64,000 bases of DNA, from the NCBI RefSeq assembly GCF_003545715.1, contig NZ_QVNU01000008.1, positions 124,001 through 188,000 on the forward strand, given 5' to 3'. Shown here piece by piece: positions 1 through 9,749 of this stretch. The notes under the pieces were generated by a model. It saw only the letters and a program-made list of their open reading frames with translations. It was not told the DNA's origin and did no database searches. The position numbers were made by a program, and so were the translations under genes. How positions within the stretch are numbered: position 1 is the first letter of the stretch; each line of letters starts with the position of its first letter. This stretch comes from Taibaiella koreensis. GTDB lineage: Bacteria; Bacteroidota; Bacteroidia; Chitinophagales; Chitinophagaceae.

Positions 1-2
1 TG

Positions 3-362
3 GTCAACAATAAGCTCTCTTTTGTTAGGGAATTCAATCCCAGTCATGAGCAAGCCCAGGTATGCATTACCGACTGTGAAGCAGCAGTGGCCCGTACGGG
101 CAGCTTCCTGTTCAGCAGCAGGCAGAACCATGGCAGGGTTGCCCCGGTCTATTTTCCCATACATATTATCGTGGTACAGCCACACCAGGTAGTGCCGGAT
201 ATTGCCGACGGTCTAAAATTGCTCAGACAAAAATACAATGACCAGCTACCCTCGATGATCAGCCTCAATACCGGCCCCAGCCGTACGGCCGATATAGAGA
301 AGACCCTGGTTACCGGTGTGCATGGTCCCAAAGAAGTATTCTGTTTTTTCCTGAACCAATAA
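3..362 (+). CDS. LUD-domain protein, LutC/YkgG-like (5' end outside window)
   Basis: The reading frame is open from base 3 and ends at 362, so only the C-terminal 119 residues are present. The last third carries the signature of the LUD (lactate utilisation) family: GPSRTADIEKTLVTGVHGPK, just before a hydrophobic last strand. In the LutABC system of other bacteria LutC works with two iron-sulfur proteins in cytoplasmic lactate oxidation. No lutA or lutB lies downstream; they could lie upstream of the window. Family assignment is from the motif; the exact pathway is inference. Confidence 0.85.
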   Translation, partial: VNNKLSFVREFNPSHEQAQVCITDCEAAVARTGSFLFSSRQNHGRVAPVYFPIHIIVVQPHQVVPDIADGLKLLRQKYNDQLPSMISLNTGPSRTADIEKTLVTGVHGPKEVFCFFLNQ

Positions 363-448
363 AGGCAAGTCAGGTCTTTGCCTGAAATTATCGCTGCACC
401 CGCATCGGAACATGCCTTGCGTGCGGCAACAACAATTCTTTACCCAGC

Positions 449-1681
449 ATGCACCCTTCCCGGCTACAGATAAAAGATTTTACCTACGAACTACCCGAGG
501 ACCGCATTGCCCGCTATCCTTTGCCCCAACGGGACCAATCACGGCTATTGGTATTCCGCGACGGGCAACTTAGCGAGAGCCGGTACCGGGATATTGCGCA
601 GCAATTGCCTGCCGGTACACTGTTGATCTTTAACCAGACCAAGGTGATCTATGCGCGTTTGCTGTTCCAAAAGCCTACCGGCGGCCGCATAGAAGTTTTT
701 TGCCTGGAACCCGATGAACGCTATGCTGAAGTGCAGCAGGCTATGCTGCAGAAAGGATCGGTATACTGGAAATGCCTGGTGGGCGGTGCAGCCAAATGGA
801 AGGAGGGACAAGTCCTTTCGCTTGAGGTAAACGAACAGCTTGCCATGAAGGCTGCGGTAGCGGAAAAAAGAGAAGGTTACTTTATCCTGGAGCTGAGTTG
901 GGAACCGGCCATGACCTTTGCCGAAGCCTTGCAGCTGGCCGGTCGTGTGCCATTGCCTCCTTACCTGAACCGGGAAGCAGAAGAAAGCGACGAGCAGCGG
1001 TACCAGACTATATTTGCCAAAGAAGAGGGTAGTGTGGCGGCGCCTACGGCCGCGCTGCATTTTACGGAAGCTATACTGGCGGAACTGCCGGGGCGGAATA
1101 TCGATACGGGCCTGGTGACCCTGCACGTTGGCGCCGGCACTTTTAAGCCGGTGAAGAGCGATACTATGGAAGGGCACGATATGCATGCAGAATGGATAGA
1201 GGCAGATCCGCTGGTATTGCAGCAGTTGATCGACCGGCTCAGGCGGGGCTTACCGGTGGTAGCCGTAGGCACCACTTCGGCCCGTACATTGGAAAGCCTG
1301 TACTGGATAGGTGTACAGCTGCTGCAGAACCCGGATTTTGTACCCTCAGCCGGTGTAGCCGTGCCGCAATGGTATCCCTATGAGCAGGAGACCATTACTG
1401 ATCCTATTACGGCCCTGGAAGCCCTGTCGGATTATCTTCACCGCCATAAGACCAATAAGCTGGTGACCCGTACGCGCATCATCATTGCTCCGGGTTACCG
1501 GTTCAGAGTGATCAAGGGTCTTATTACTAATTTTCATCAGCCCCAATCGACCTTATTACTGCTGGTATCTGCCCTGGTAGGAACAGCCTGGCGCGATATT
1601 TACGATTATGCGCTGGAGCAGGGCTTCCGGTTTCTCAGCTATGGCGATGGATGCCTGCTGTGGCATAAGGAGCTGAACTGA
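449..1681 (+). CDS. queA: S-adenosylmethionine:tRNA ribosyltransferase-isomerase family protein
   Basis: 410 residues. QueA transfers and isomerises the ribosyl group of SAM onto 7-aminomethyl-7-deazaguanine in tRNA to give epoxyqueuosine. The N-terminal block (FNQTKVIYARL, then GGRIEVFCLEP) and the C-terminal blocks (VTLHVGAGTFKPV, VGTTSARTLES, ITNFHQPQSTLLLLVSAL) are the conserved QueA motifs in the usual order. It is longer than typical QueA (about 340-350 residues), with extra sequence in the middle and before the C-terminal block. Longer paralogues exist in this phylum, so this may be a second QueA-like enzyme. ATG at 449; 86 bases separate it from the upstream LUD gene. Confidence 0.88.
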   Translation: MHPSRLQIKDFTYELPEDRIARYPLPQRDQSRLLVFRDGQLSESRYRDIAQQLPAGTLLIFNQTKVIYARLLFQKPTGGRIEVFCLEPDERYAEVQQAMLQKGSVYWKCLVGGAAKWKEGQVLSLEVNEQLAMKAAVAEKREGYFILELSWEPAMTFAEALQLAGRVPLPPYLNREAEESDEQRYQTIFAKEEGSVAAPTAALHFTEAILAELPGRNIDTGLVTLHVGAGTFKPVKSDTMEGHDMHAEWIEADPLVLQQLIDRLRRGLPVVAVGTTSARTLESLYWIGVQLLQNPDFVPSAGVAVPQWYPYEQETITDPITALEALSDYLHRHKTNKLVTRTRIIIAPGYRFRVIKGLITNFHQPQSTLLLLVSALVGTAWRDIYDYALEQGFRFLSYGDGCLLWHKELN

Positions 1682-2074
1682 TCATCACACACAAACCACC
1701 CACCACTTTATTTTCCTCATTGCCTAACCCATCGGGCTCACATCGGCGATATTGCTATGTCCCTGCCTTTATCCTGTTGATCTGTAAAAAGCTTTTGCCT
1801 GCAGACAGCGATACAGGCAAGAAAGGCAGGCCAGGGTGGACACTATGCGCCTTATTGCATATAAGTATGTTTTAATGTCATAAAAAAATGAGCAACATTT
1901 AGGATGATACAATGGATATAGCGTATATGATACATCTATACCAGACAAAGGCATCTTGGTTTATACTTTAGCATAAAAAATACTGGAGAAAACATAACGA
2001 ACGTCAATTGTTGCGTTAAAATATGCGGTAATTTCGAAACCCTTAATTGACAACAAAGAATTATCAGATCGTTA
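1682..2074. other. Intergenic region without a recognisable gene
   Basis: About 390 bp between the QueA-family gene and the large T9SS protein. It becomes AT-rich from about 1850 and presumably holds the promoter of the 2075 gene, but I see no exact TAnnTTTG box near the start. Minus-strand frames here look non-coding. Confidence 0.5.
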
Positions 2075-5000
2075 ATGGAAAAGACATCCGGATTGCTTCA
2101 TCCCTTCGGCAGGCACATCATTTCTCTTGCACTTACACTCTTATTCCTGAGCTTACAAAAGGCTGAGACTTTTGCACAAACCGCACCTTCTTACAGCTTC
2201 TCGGCACTTACGGGTACTTATACCGGCATTACAGGCGGTACTGCTGTGACCGCTATACAAGACGATGATGAGGTCGACATCGTACCCATCGGTTTTACGT
2301 TTCAATACTGCGGCGTTAATTATACACAGGCCAATGTTTCTTCCAATGGATGGCTATCCTTTAATACCGCGGGTACCAGCACTTACGCCGGCAACGATCT
2401 GGGCAATCTTAACGATGGGCTTAAGCCCGGACTGATGGCGCTATGGGATGATCTTAGCGGTGCAGGCGGTACGGCTACCTATCTTACGGAGGGTGCGGCG
2501 CCCAACAGGATATTCACGATGGAATGGAAAAACTGGAAATGGAATTACAATGCATCCGATCCCGTTATTTCGTTCCAGGTCAAGCTCTACGAAACGACCA
2601 ATGTGATCGAGTTCAGATACAAGCGGGAAACAGCGCAGATCAATGGCACACCCGGCGCTACCATCGCCATCGGCGACGGGCAGGGCATATCGGGCTATCT
2701 TAGTCTGAACAATGCTACTGCGGCCCCGTCGCCTTCATCCACCACATTCACGACAGGCATAGACGCCAAGCCCGCTACTGATCAGGTCTATAAGTTTACA
2801 CCGCCTGTGCCCTGCAGCGGGACACCGGTAGCCGGTACGGCAGCGGCCACTGCTACCAGCATTTGCAGCGGCGCAGATACCCTTAACCTTACCGGTTATA
2901 GTAATGCCAGTGGTCTTACGATCCAGTGGGAATCTTCGGTCAACGGCACCACCTGGTCGCCGGTAGCCGGCGCCACTGCTGCCACCTATATTACCCCTAA
3001 TCTTTCATCAACGGTCTCTTACCGGGCTAAAGTAACCTGTACCGCTTCTGCGCAAACAGCCACCAGTAATGCGGTAACGATCACTTTGACCGCACCAACG
3101 CCGACGGTCGCGACACTTCCTTATACCGAATCTTTCGAGACCTGGATCAATAGCTGCTCAACTACCGACCGGCCGGGCGTCAGCTGGCTTAGCTTCCCTG
3201 CCAACGGCAACAATTCCTGGCGCCGCGACGACCAGGGCGCTTCGGCGAGCTGGGGCAATGTGGCCGATTATATTTATTCGCCCGTGTTTACAACCGGCAG
3301 CCATTCGGCCCGATTCCATTCTGGCTATAGCACCAATGGTCTGCTGGGCATTATGGATCTTTATATCGACCTGAGCCCTGCCGGCGCCAAGCAAATCGCC
3401 TTCGACTATATCAATACCAGCGGCAGCGACAGCCTGTATGTTGAGCTTTCGGCTGATGGTGGTACCACCTGGACACAACTAGGCAGCAAAGCGCTGGCGG
3501 CGGCATGGACGCCAGTGGCTTTCAGCACGGCATCCACCGCAGCGAATGCGATCATCCGCTTCAGGGCCAGGGCCGATTACGGCGCTACCGACATCGGTAT
3601 CGATAACCTCAATGTTAGTGGTCCTTGTACAGGTACGCCTGTCGCCGGAACGGCAGCGGCTACTGCGACCAGCATTTGCAGCGGTACCGACACGCTGAGC
3701 CTCAGTGGCTATACAGTTGCAGGCGGTGTTACGATCCAATGGGAATCATCGGCCAATGGTACCACCTGGTCGCCGGTAAGCGGCGCCACTGATGCGACCT
3801 ATATCACCCCTAATCTTTCATCAACGGTCTCTTACCGGGCCAAGGTAACTTGTACCGCTTCTGCGCAAACGGCCACCAGCAATGTCATAACGATCACCGT
3901 TACGGCGCCAACGCCGACAGTTGCGACGCTTCCTTATACCGAGTCTTTCGAGACCTGGATCAACAGCTGCTCAACTACCGACCGGCCGGGCGTCAGCTGG
4001 CTTAGCTTCCCTGCCAACGGCAACAATTCCTGGCGCCGCGACGACCAGGGTGCTTCGGCCAGTTGGGGCAATGTGACCGATTATATTTATTCGCCCGTGT
4101 TCACAACCGGCAGCCACTCGGCCCGCTTCCACTCCGGCTATAGCACCGATGGTTTGCTCGGCATTATGGATCTTTACATAGACCTGAGCCCTGCCGGCGC
4201 CAAGCAAATCGCCTTCGACTATATCAATACCAGCGGCAGCGACAGCCTGTATGTTGAGCTTTCGGCTGATGGCGGTACCACCTGGACCCAATTGGGTAAC
4301 AAGGCACTGGCGGCGGCTTGGACACCAGTGGCATTCAGCACGGCATCCACTGCAGCGAATGCGATCATCCGCTTCAGGGCCAGGGCCGATTATGGTTCTA
4401 CCGACATTGGTATCGACAACCTCAATGTTAGTGGTCCTTGTACGGGTACGCCTGTCGCCGGAACGGCAACTGCCACTGCGACCAGCATTTGCAGCGGTAC
4501 CGACACGCTGAGCCTCAGCGGCTATACGGTTGCGGGCGGCGTTACGATCCAATGGGAATCATCGGCCAATGGTACCACCTGGTCGCCGGTAGCCGGCGCC
4601 ACTGCTGCAACCTATATTACACCCAATCTCTCGTCAACAGTCTCTTACCGGGCCAAGGTAACCTGTACCGCTTCTGCGCAAACGGCCACCAGCAATACCG
4701 TAACCATCACTGTAACCGGGCCAACCCCGACAGTTGCGACGCTTCCTTATACCGAGTCCTTCGAGACCTGGATCAATGGCTGCTCGACTACCGACCGGGC
4801 GGGCGCCAGCTGGCTTACCTTCCCTGCCAACGGCAACAATTCCTGGCGCCGCGACGACCAGGGCGCTTCGGCGAGCTGGGGTAATGTGACTAATTATGTT
4901 TATACACCTGTGTTCACGGCAGGCAGCCATTCGGCCCGCTTCCACTCCGGCTATAGCACCGATGGTTTGCTCGGCATCATGGATCTTTATATCAACCTGG

Positions 5001-6937
5001 GATCCAATGGTACCAAACAGATCGCCTTCGACTATATCAATACCAGCGGTACCGACAGCTTGTTCGTAGAACTTTCTGCAGACGGCGGCGCTACATGGAC
5101 CTTATTGGGCAGCAAAGCCCTGGCCGCCGCCTGGAGCCCGGTATCATTGAGCACAACGGCTTTTGCGCCCAACGCGATCATCCGCTTCAGGGCCAGGGCC
5201 GACTATGGCTCTACCGACATCGGTATCGATAACCTCAATATTACCGGTCCGCCACCCTGCGTAGCCCCCACAAATCCTACAGTAACAAGCATCACAACGA
5301 CCACGGCGTCGCTCGACTGGGTACAGGCAGGTACAACAGCACAATGGCAGATCAAATATGGTCCCGCCGGCTTTAATGTAAATACCGCCGGAACCGGCAT
5401 CTATACCAATTCAAAACCTTACGCCTTAGGCTCGCTGACACCCGCTACCTCTTATGATTATTATGTTCGTACCATATGCGGCGCCGGCGATACCAGCGTT
5501 TGGTCGCCGGTAACCAATTTTGCTACCGCTTGTGTCACTGCACCAACAATTGTCTCCACGACAGATAGTTTCCATTGCGGGCAAGGCGCTGTAGTGCTGA
5601 AAGCAGCGGCATCTGCAGGCGGCAGCATCAAATGGTATGCGGCATCTACCGGTGGCACCGCGCTATATACCGGTAATGTGTATACAACAGGTTCACTTAC
5701 GGCCAGTACAACCTATTATATTGCAGCGGCAGCAGGTAATTGTGAAAGCCCGCGCCAGCCCATCGTTGCCACCATTGCTGCCGTTCCTGTGGTAAACATC
5801 GGCAACGATACCACCATTTGCCCGGGCATTACCTACACGCTTAATGCCGGTAACCCCGGTGCTACGTACGCATGGAATACCGGCGCCAGCACATCGGTTA
5901 TTACCGTTAACACAGCGGGAACCTACTCTGTGGCGGTAACCGACGCTCATAGCTGTAGTGGCTCCGATGCCATCAACATCACCATGGGTATTGTCCCGGT
6001 AAATACACTTCCGGCAACGCTTGATCTCTGTTCCGGCGCTACTGCTACACTTAATGCAGGCAATGCCGGCAGCACTTTCAGCTGGACGCCTGGTGGTGCC
6101 ACTACGCAAACGATCGCCGTTACCGCCGGCGGCACGTATGCCGTATCGGTCATAAGTATCAATGGTTGCAAGATCAACAGCAGCACCGATGTTGTGATGC
6201 GGCCTCTGCCTGTGGCAGCGCTGGGCAACGATACCAGTATCTGTAACGGCGCAACTATCGTGTTGGATGCCGGTAATACCGGTAGCACTTATCTCTGGAA
6301 CAGCGGTGCGACTACGCAAACGATCAATGCCGCTGATTCAGGCACCTATTCCGTAGCCATTACTTCGCCTTACGGCTGCAAATTCACCGATAGCAAGCAT
6401 ATCGCTTATCTGCCTGCACCCGCGGTGGAGGGCTTTAACTTTATTCCTTTATTCTATGAAAATCTCGGAAAAGTGAGCTTCACCGCGCTGCAGCCGGAAC
6501 ATGTCCAGGCTTACGAATGGGATTTTGGCGATGGTAGTCCCAGGAGCACTGAGGTAAATCCAACTCATATTTACACTATGGGAGGATTCTTCACAGTCAC
6601 GCTGAAGGTATCCAATGGCTGTGGTGATTTCTCGATCAGCCAGACCATCAATGTAGATCTGACGACGGGCGTTGTTACACCAGACCTTCAGATGGCCGAT
6701 GTTGTGCTTTTCCCCAATCCTTCCAGGGATTATATTACGATCGATAACAAGAGCGATAAGATCCAGATGGAGCAGGTGAGCGTATACAATACATTGGGTA
6801 AGCTGGTTTATTCCCAAAAGACGACCAGCGACAGGAACCATCAATTACCGGTAACGCAATTGGCTTCGGGAATGTATACGATAAGGATCCTTACAGATAA
6901 GGGCATTATCACCCGGAAATTCGAGGTCAGGAAATAG
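2075..6937 (+). CDS. T9SS-secreted multidomain adhesin with three tandem repeat modules, FN3, PKD and type A sorting domain
   Basis: 1620 residues. A signal peptide of about 34 residues ends near ETFAQTAPS. Next comes a beta-sandwich domain of about 210 residues, then three nearly identical 271-residue modules (Ig-like CSGTPVAGTAAATA... half plus a jelly-roll half with the SWRRDDQGASASWGN stretch). A fibronectin III domain (around residues 1062-1155), an Ig-like segment, three short repeats of the LGNDTSICNGATIVLDAGN type, and a PKD domain (YEWDFGDGSPRSTEVNPTH) follow. The last about 80 residues are a T9SS type A sorting domain (VVLFPNPSRDYITID ... GMYTIRILT). It should cross the outer membrane through T9SS and be surface-anchored or released. 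Adhesion is inferred from domain content; no catalytic motif was seen. Confidence 0.9.
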   Translation: MEKTSGLLHPFGRHIISLALTLLFLSLQKAETFAQTAPSYSFSALTGTYTGITGGTAVTAIQDDDEVDIVPIGFTFQYCGVNYTQANVSSNGWLSFNTAGTSTYAGNDLGNLNDGLKPGLMALWDDLSGAGGTATYLTEGAAPNRIFTMEWKNWKWNYNASDPVISFQVKLYETTNVIEFRYKRETAQINGTPGATIAIGDGQGISGYLSLNNATAAPSPSSTTFTTGIDAKPATDQVYKFTPPVPCSGTPVAGTAAATATSICSGADTLNLTGYSNASGLTIQWESSVNGTTWSPVAGATAATYITPNLSSTVSYRAKVTCTASAQTATSNAVTITLTAPTPTVATLPYTESFETWINSCSTTDRPGVSWLSFPANGNNSWRRDDQGASASWGNVADYIYSPVFTTGSHSARFHSGYSTNGLLGIMDLYIDLSPAGAKQIAFDYINTSGSDSLYVELSADGGTTWTQLGSKALAAAWTPVAFSTASTAANAIIRFRARADYGATDIGIDNLNVSGPCTGTPVAGTAAATATSICSGTDTLSLSGYTVAGGVTIQWESSANGTTWSPVSGATDATYITPNLSSTVSYRAKVTCTASAQTATSNVITITVTAPTPTVATLPYTESFETWINSCSTTDRPGVSWLSFPANGNNSWRRDDQGASASWGNVTDYIYSPVFTTGSHSARFHSGYSTDGLLGIMDLYIDLSPAGAKQIAFDYINTSGSDSLYVELSADGGTTWTQLGNKALAAAWTPVAFSTASTAANAIIRFRARADYGSTDIGIDNLNVSGPCTGTPVAGTATATATSICSGTDTLSLSGYTVAGGVTIQWESSANGTTWSPVAGATAATYITPNLSSTVSYRAKVTCTASAQTATSNTVTITVTGPTPTVATLPYTESFETWINGCSTTDRAGASWLTFPANGNNSWRRDDQGASASWGNVTNYVYTPVFTAGSHSARFHSGYSTDGLLGIMDLYINLGSNGTKQIAFDYINTSGTDSLFVELSADGGATWTLLGSKALAAAWSPVSLSTTAFAPNAIIRFRARADYGSTDIGIDNLNITGPPPCVAPTNPTVTSITTTTASLDWVQAGTTAQWQIKYGPAGFNVNTAGTGIYTNSKPYALGSLTPATSYDYYVRTICGAGDTSVWSPVTNFATACVTAPTIVSTTDSFHCGQGAVVLKAAASAGGSIKWYAASTGGTALYTGNVYTTGSLTASTTYYIAAAAGNCESPRQPIVATIAAVPVVNIGNDTTICPGITYTLNAGNPGATYAWNTGASTSVITVNTAGTYSVAVTDAHSCSGSDAINITMGIVPVNTLPATLDLCSGATATLNAGNAGSTFSWTPGGATTQTIAVTAGGTYAVSVISINGCKINSSTDVVMRPLPVAALGNDTSICNGATIVLDAGNTGSTYLWNSGATTQTINAADSGTYSVAITSPYGCKFTDSKHIAYLPAPAVEGFNFIPLFYENLGKVSFTALQPEHVQAYEWDFGDGSPRSTEVNPTHIYTMGGFFTVTLKVSNGCGDFSISQTINVDLTTGVVTPDLQMADVVLFPNPSRDYITIDNKSDKIQMEQVSVYNTLGKLVYSQKTTSDRNHQLPVTQLASGMYTIRILTDKGIITRKFEVRK
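2813..5257 (+). repeat. Three tandem 813-819 bp coding repeats
   Basis: Copies start at 2813, 3626 and 4439 (each at the Cys codon of C-S/T-G-T-P-V-A-G-T). Spacing is 813 bp twice; the third copy ends at about 5257. Copies 1 and 2 differ at few sites, copy 3 somewhat more. They are in frame and encode 271-residue modules, so this is protein-domain duplication, not a mobile repeat. Confidence 0.95.
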
Positions 6938-7036
6938 TAAAGAATGAATATTCCCGGAAATGCCGGGAAAGACAAAAAGGAGATGTCCAAAAGCAAATGA
7001 ATACACCTGGCTCTCCGACAGGTAACCGAATACAGG

Positions 7037-7072
7037 AAGGGCTGTCCAAAAACTATGGACAGCCCTTTTTTA
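7037..7072 (+). terminator. Rho-independent terminator of the 2075-6937 gene
   Basis: A 12-bp stem, AAGGGCTGTCCA paired with TGGACAGCCCTT, with a short loop and a T run, about 100 bp after the stop codon. Confidence 0.85.
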
Positions 7073-7148
7073 CAAAGATTGGTTCGATTTTCCTTTTCCC
7101 GTTTACGCTTAACGTTTAAGACATTATTTGCAAGACATCATACTGTTT

Positions 7149-7183
7149 AAAAAGAGGCTGCCCTGTAAAAACAGGACAGCCCG
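7149..7183 (-). terminator. Terminator downstream of the 7201-7578 gene
   Basis: GGCTGCCCTGT / ACAGGACAGCC stem (one mismatch) with an AAAA loop, followed on the minus strand by a T run. Its stem sequence resembles that of the neighbouring plus-strand terminator. Confidence 0.7.
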
Positions 7184-7200
7184 GGAAATCATTGCTATGT

Positions 7201-7578
7201 TTAAGGAACAATAACAGTCGTCATTAATATGTCGATGTTATTAGTTGTCCTGACACTTACCGTATAGACACCGCTCGGGAAATTCTGCATCGGAAATTTC
7301 TTTACAAAGAAATGATTCGGACCGGCAGGCGCAATAAACCTTGTCATGCTGGCATGTACGGTACCATCAGACCCCGTAACCTTCACCTTGGCTGCGGCAG
7401 CACCATAGGCTGGTTGATACGGGAAGCTGATTTCGATGGCTTGTGCTGTCGCATTATACGACGCAGAAGGTGCTTGCTGCGCTTGCGCCGAAACGCCGGT
7501 TGGCGAGAGCAGAATACCGGCAACGGGCATAAACAAAGACATTCCGGCCAACAAGAAACGAACTGATTTTTTTCTCAT
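7201..7578 (-). CDS. Small secreted protein of unknown function
   Basis: 125 residues. Basic N-terminus, hydrophobic core and AQAQQ cleavage region (about residue 32) indicate a Sec signal peptide. The remainder alternates hydrophobic and polar residues and ends in a strand pair (GVYTVSVRTTNNIDILMTTVIVP-like), suggesting one small beta-sandwich domain similar to the pre-sorting segments of T9SS proteins. There is no complete sorting domain and no catalytic motif. It is transcribed in the same direction as the 7749-8591 gene upstream of it, 170 bp away, with its own terminator. Family not recognised. Confidence 0.7.
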   Translation of the reverse strand: MRKKSVRFLLAGMSLFMPVAGILLSPTGVSAQAQQAPSASYNATAQAIEISFPYQPAYGAAAAKVKVTGSDGTVHASMTRFIAPAGPNHFFVKKFPMQNFPSGVYTVSVRTTNNIDILMTTVIVP

Positions 7579-7748
7579 AATTTTTAATGTTTAGTAGTTA
7601 GGAAAATATACTGTTTGACGTCAAAACATTGTTGGAACGACAGGCACAACGGGAGATCAGGAATAAAGTCCCGTAGCATTGCCTTTCGTCTTTAGAAAAA
7701 AATACATTCGTGCATCTGTATGGCTGGTCTTATTGGTTGTTACAATGG

Positions 7749-8591
7749 TTATTGTTTGATGAACATACGGCTTACCTGACTCTTACCCTTAATGTTAAGG
7801 AAATAGGTGCCGCTTGCAAGCTGATGTACGGGAACGCTTGCCTGCAGTTTACCACTTTGATTATTAACGGTAGATTGCCACAGTGCTTTACCATTGAGGT
7901 CAAATACAGTGAGCTGATAGCTGCCGGGGGTAATTCCTTCACCGCTAATGTTCAGCATATCGGAAGCCGGTACGGGCGACATGTTCAGGTTCTTCCAGAT
8001 ACCTTCCTCCGCGATACCCACCGATGGTGTTTCGGTAAGGTTAACCGTTACCACATCGCTTGTCTTATCGCCACTGGTTCCGCCGTCATGATTAACGCCA
8101 TTGATAATACCGTTGAAGGTGACAGTTCCGGTTCCAGCCGCAGGTGCGGTCCAGTCGAAGCTGACCGTGTATACGCCGCCTGATTTGGCCAGTGAAGTGC
8201 TGTGCTCGATCACCTGGAGGCCACCGATACTGGCTGCGTGCTTGTCGCTGCCCAGGTTGCTGAAGCTGCCGGCCTGGCTGGTACCTTTGCTGGCAGTGAC
8301 CTGGAAGCCGAAGAAGTCCAGGCCGGGGTTGTTGCCGGTAAGGGTAAGGGTATATACGGTGCCTGGTACATAGCTGCCGGTCACGGCCGCACCGGTTGCT
8401 TTTACTTTCAGGGTAATCGCTGCCGTAGTCGTGCCGCTGCCGCCACCGTGGCAGGAGGCACAGGTACCGCTGCTGCCGGGGCCGCCGTTACGGATACCGT
8501 TGCCGGCGGTTGCAGGTCCTGCCGCATTGCTGCCCAGGATAAGATACATGCCGCATAGCACAACGCTTGTTAGAATAATTGGTCTCTTCAT
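7749..8591 (-). CDS. T9SS type A secreted protein with choice-of-anchor V (reelin-like) domain and a CXXCH motif
   Basis: 280 residues. Signal peptide (MKRPIILTSVVLCGMYLILG), then CASCHGG at about residues 44-50, a single c-type haem-binding CXXCH motif. A reelin-like beta domain of about 130 residues follows (GLDFFGFQVTA ... YTVSFDWTAPAAGTGTVTFNG). The C-terminal 75 residues are a T9SS type A sorting domain (LNMSPVPASDMLNISGEG ... LASGTYFLNIKG). This arrangement matches choice-of-anchor V proteins of Bacteroidota. Haem attachment and any redox role are inferred from the motif alone; the protein is predicted outside the outer membrane. Confidence 0.85.
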   Translation of the reverse strand: MKRPIILTSVVLCGMYLILGSNAAGPATAGNGIRNGGPGSSGTCASCHGGGSGTTTAAITLKVKATGAAVTGSYVPGTVYTLTLTGNNPGLDFFGFQVTASKGTSQAGSFSNLGSDKHAASIGGLQVIEHSTSLAKSGGVYTVSFDWTAPAAGTGTVTFNGIINGVNHDGGTSGDKTSDVVTVNLTETPSVGIAEEGIWKNLNMSPVPASDMLNISGEGITPGSYQLTVFDLNGKALWQSTVNNQSGKLQASVPVHQLASGTYFLNIKGKSQVSRMFIKQ

Positions 8592-8771
8592 TTGTTATTT
8601 GTTTTGACAAAAGTATCCTTACTGCACTTCCCGCCGATAGGACATAATGGAGAAAAAAAGGGATTTTTCGGACATGATTCTTTTTTTAACAGCTTGTATA
8701 ACATACCCATTTCTTAACACTGGCATGCAGAACGGCTACGGTATGTTGCGTAATACGATTATCTTTGGCTC

Positions 8772-9692
8772 ATGAAGATCTTAGTCGTGTATTTTACACA
8801 GAGCGGCCAGCTGAAAGGCATTCTCGATAATATAGTACAGGATATGAAGCAGGAGGCGGAGATTGATTTTGCAGAGATCAGGCTCGTTCAGCCGTTCCCT
8901 TTTCCCTGGAGTTCTGCTACTTTTTTTGATGCTATGCCCGAAAGCGTCCTTCAGGTACCGGCGGCAATACAGCCTATGCCGGCAATCATGGACAAAGATT
9001 ATGATCTCGTGCTCTTCGGCTATCAGCCCTGGTTCCTTCATCCTTCCATACCGGCCAATAGCTTCCTGCAAAGTGAATGGGCCGTGGCGCTGCGCGACAA
9101 GCCGGTGATCACGGTGATCGGTTGCCGTAATATGTGGCTCAATGCGCAGGAAAAGGTAAAAGCACAGTTGCAACGCCTGGGCGCAAATCATATCGGCAAT
9201 ATTGTGCTTGAAGATAAACACGGCAACATGACCTCCACGTTGACGATTATCCGCTGGTTGTTCAAGGGACAAAAAGAAGCCTCAAAACGTTTACCCGACG
9301 CCGGTGTATCGGACCGGGATATACGCGATACGCAGCGCTATGGCAAGCCGATCCTGCGCCATATTAAAGAGGGGCAAACCGAAGCGCTGCAACAGGACCT
9401 GCTGCACCTAGGAGCCATACACCTGCGCCCCAACCTGATCGTGCTGGAGAAAAGAGGGGTGAGCCAGTTCCCTAAATGGGCGAAGAAGGCTCGTGATAAG
9501 GGCGGCCCGGGCGCCGCGGAAAGAAAGCCCGTGATCAAGCTGTTCAGCCGTATCCTCATCACCGCTATATTCGTGCTTTCTCCCATTACAGCGCTCGTTG
9601 CGAAGATACAGACGGCTTTAAAGAAGAAGCAGCTGCTAAAAGCGGTAGAATATTTCAAAAGCACACAGTACCAGCCTGGCAGACTGGGATAA
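8772..9692 (+). CDS. DarA-like flavodoxin-fold protein (dialkylresorcinol condensing enzyme family)
   Basis: 306 residues. The N-terminus MKILVVYFTQSGQLKGI is a flavodoxin-type FMN phosphate-binding loop after the first strand. PYPFPWSS-like and YQPWFLHPSIPANSFL blocks plus the conserved RNMWLNAQEKVK are typical of proteins annotated as dialkylresorcinol condensing enzyme DarA in this phylum. A predicted membrane-contacting segment lies near the C-terminus (RILITAIFVLSPITALVA). In true dar clusters DarA is next to DarB (KAS-like) and carrier proteins; none are here, so the substrate is uncertain and the name is family-level only. It converges on leuS with a shared terminator. Confidence 0.75.
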   Translation: MKILVVYFTQSGQLKGILDNIVQDMKQEAEIDFAEIRLVQPFPFPWSSATFFDAMPESVLQVPAAIQPMPAIMDKDYDLVLFGYQPWFLHPSIPANSFLQSEWAVALRDKPVITVIGCRNMWLNAQEKVKAQLQRLGANHIGNIVLEDKHGNMTSTLTIIRWLFKGQKEASKRLPDAGVSDRDIRDTQRYGKPILRHIKEGQTEALQQDLLHLGAIHLRPNLIVLEKRGVSQFPKWAKKARDKGGPGAAERKPVIKLFSRILITAIFVLSPITALVAKIQTALKKKQLLKAVEYFKSTQYQPGRLG

Positions 9693-9695
9693 AGC

Positions 9696-9731
9696 AAAGA
9701 AGTCAAGTTTTCAAAACTTGACTTCTTTATA
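9696..9731. terminator. Bidirectional terminator between the DarA-like gene and leuS
   Basis: Perfect inverted repeat AAAGAAGTCAAGTTTT / AAAACTTGACTTCTTT centred at 9712. It lies between two converging genes and has A/T tracts at both ends, so it can terminate both. Confidence 0.85.
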
Positions 9732-9749
9732 CTGACGATATTGTAATAT

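Noticed and set aside
2813-5257. Long tandem repeats as a possible CRISPR or satellite
   Set aside because: The period is 813 bp, in frame, and encodes protein modules.
3158-6319. Long minus-strand frames opposite the adhesin gene
   Set aside because: Shadow frames produced by the repetitive, GC-biased codons of the real gene.
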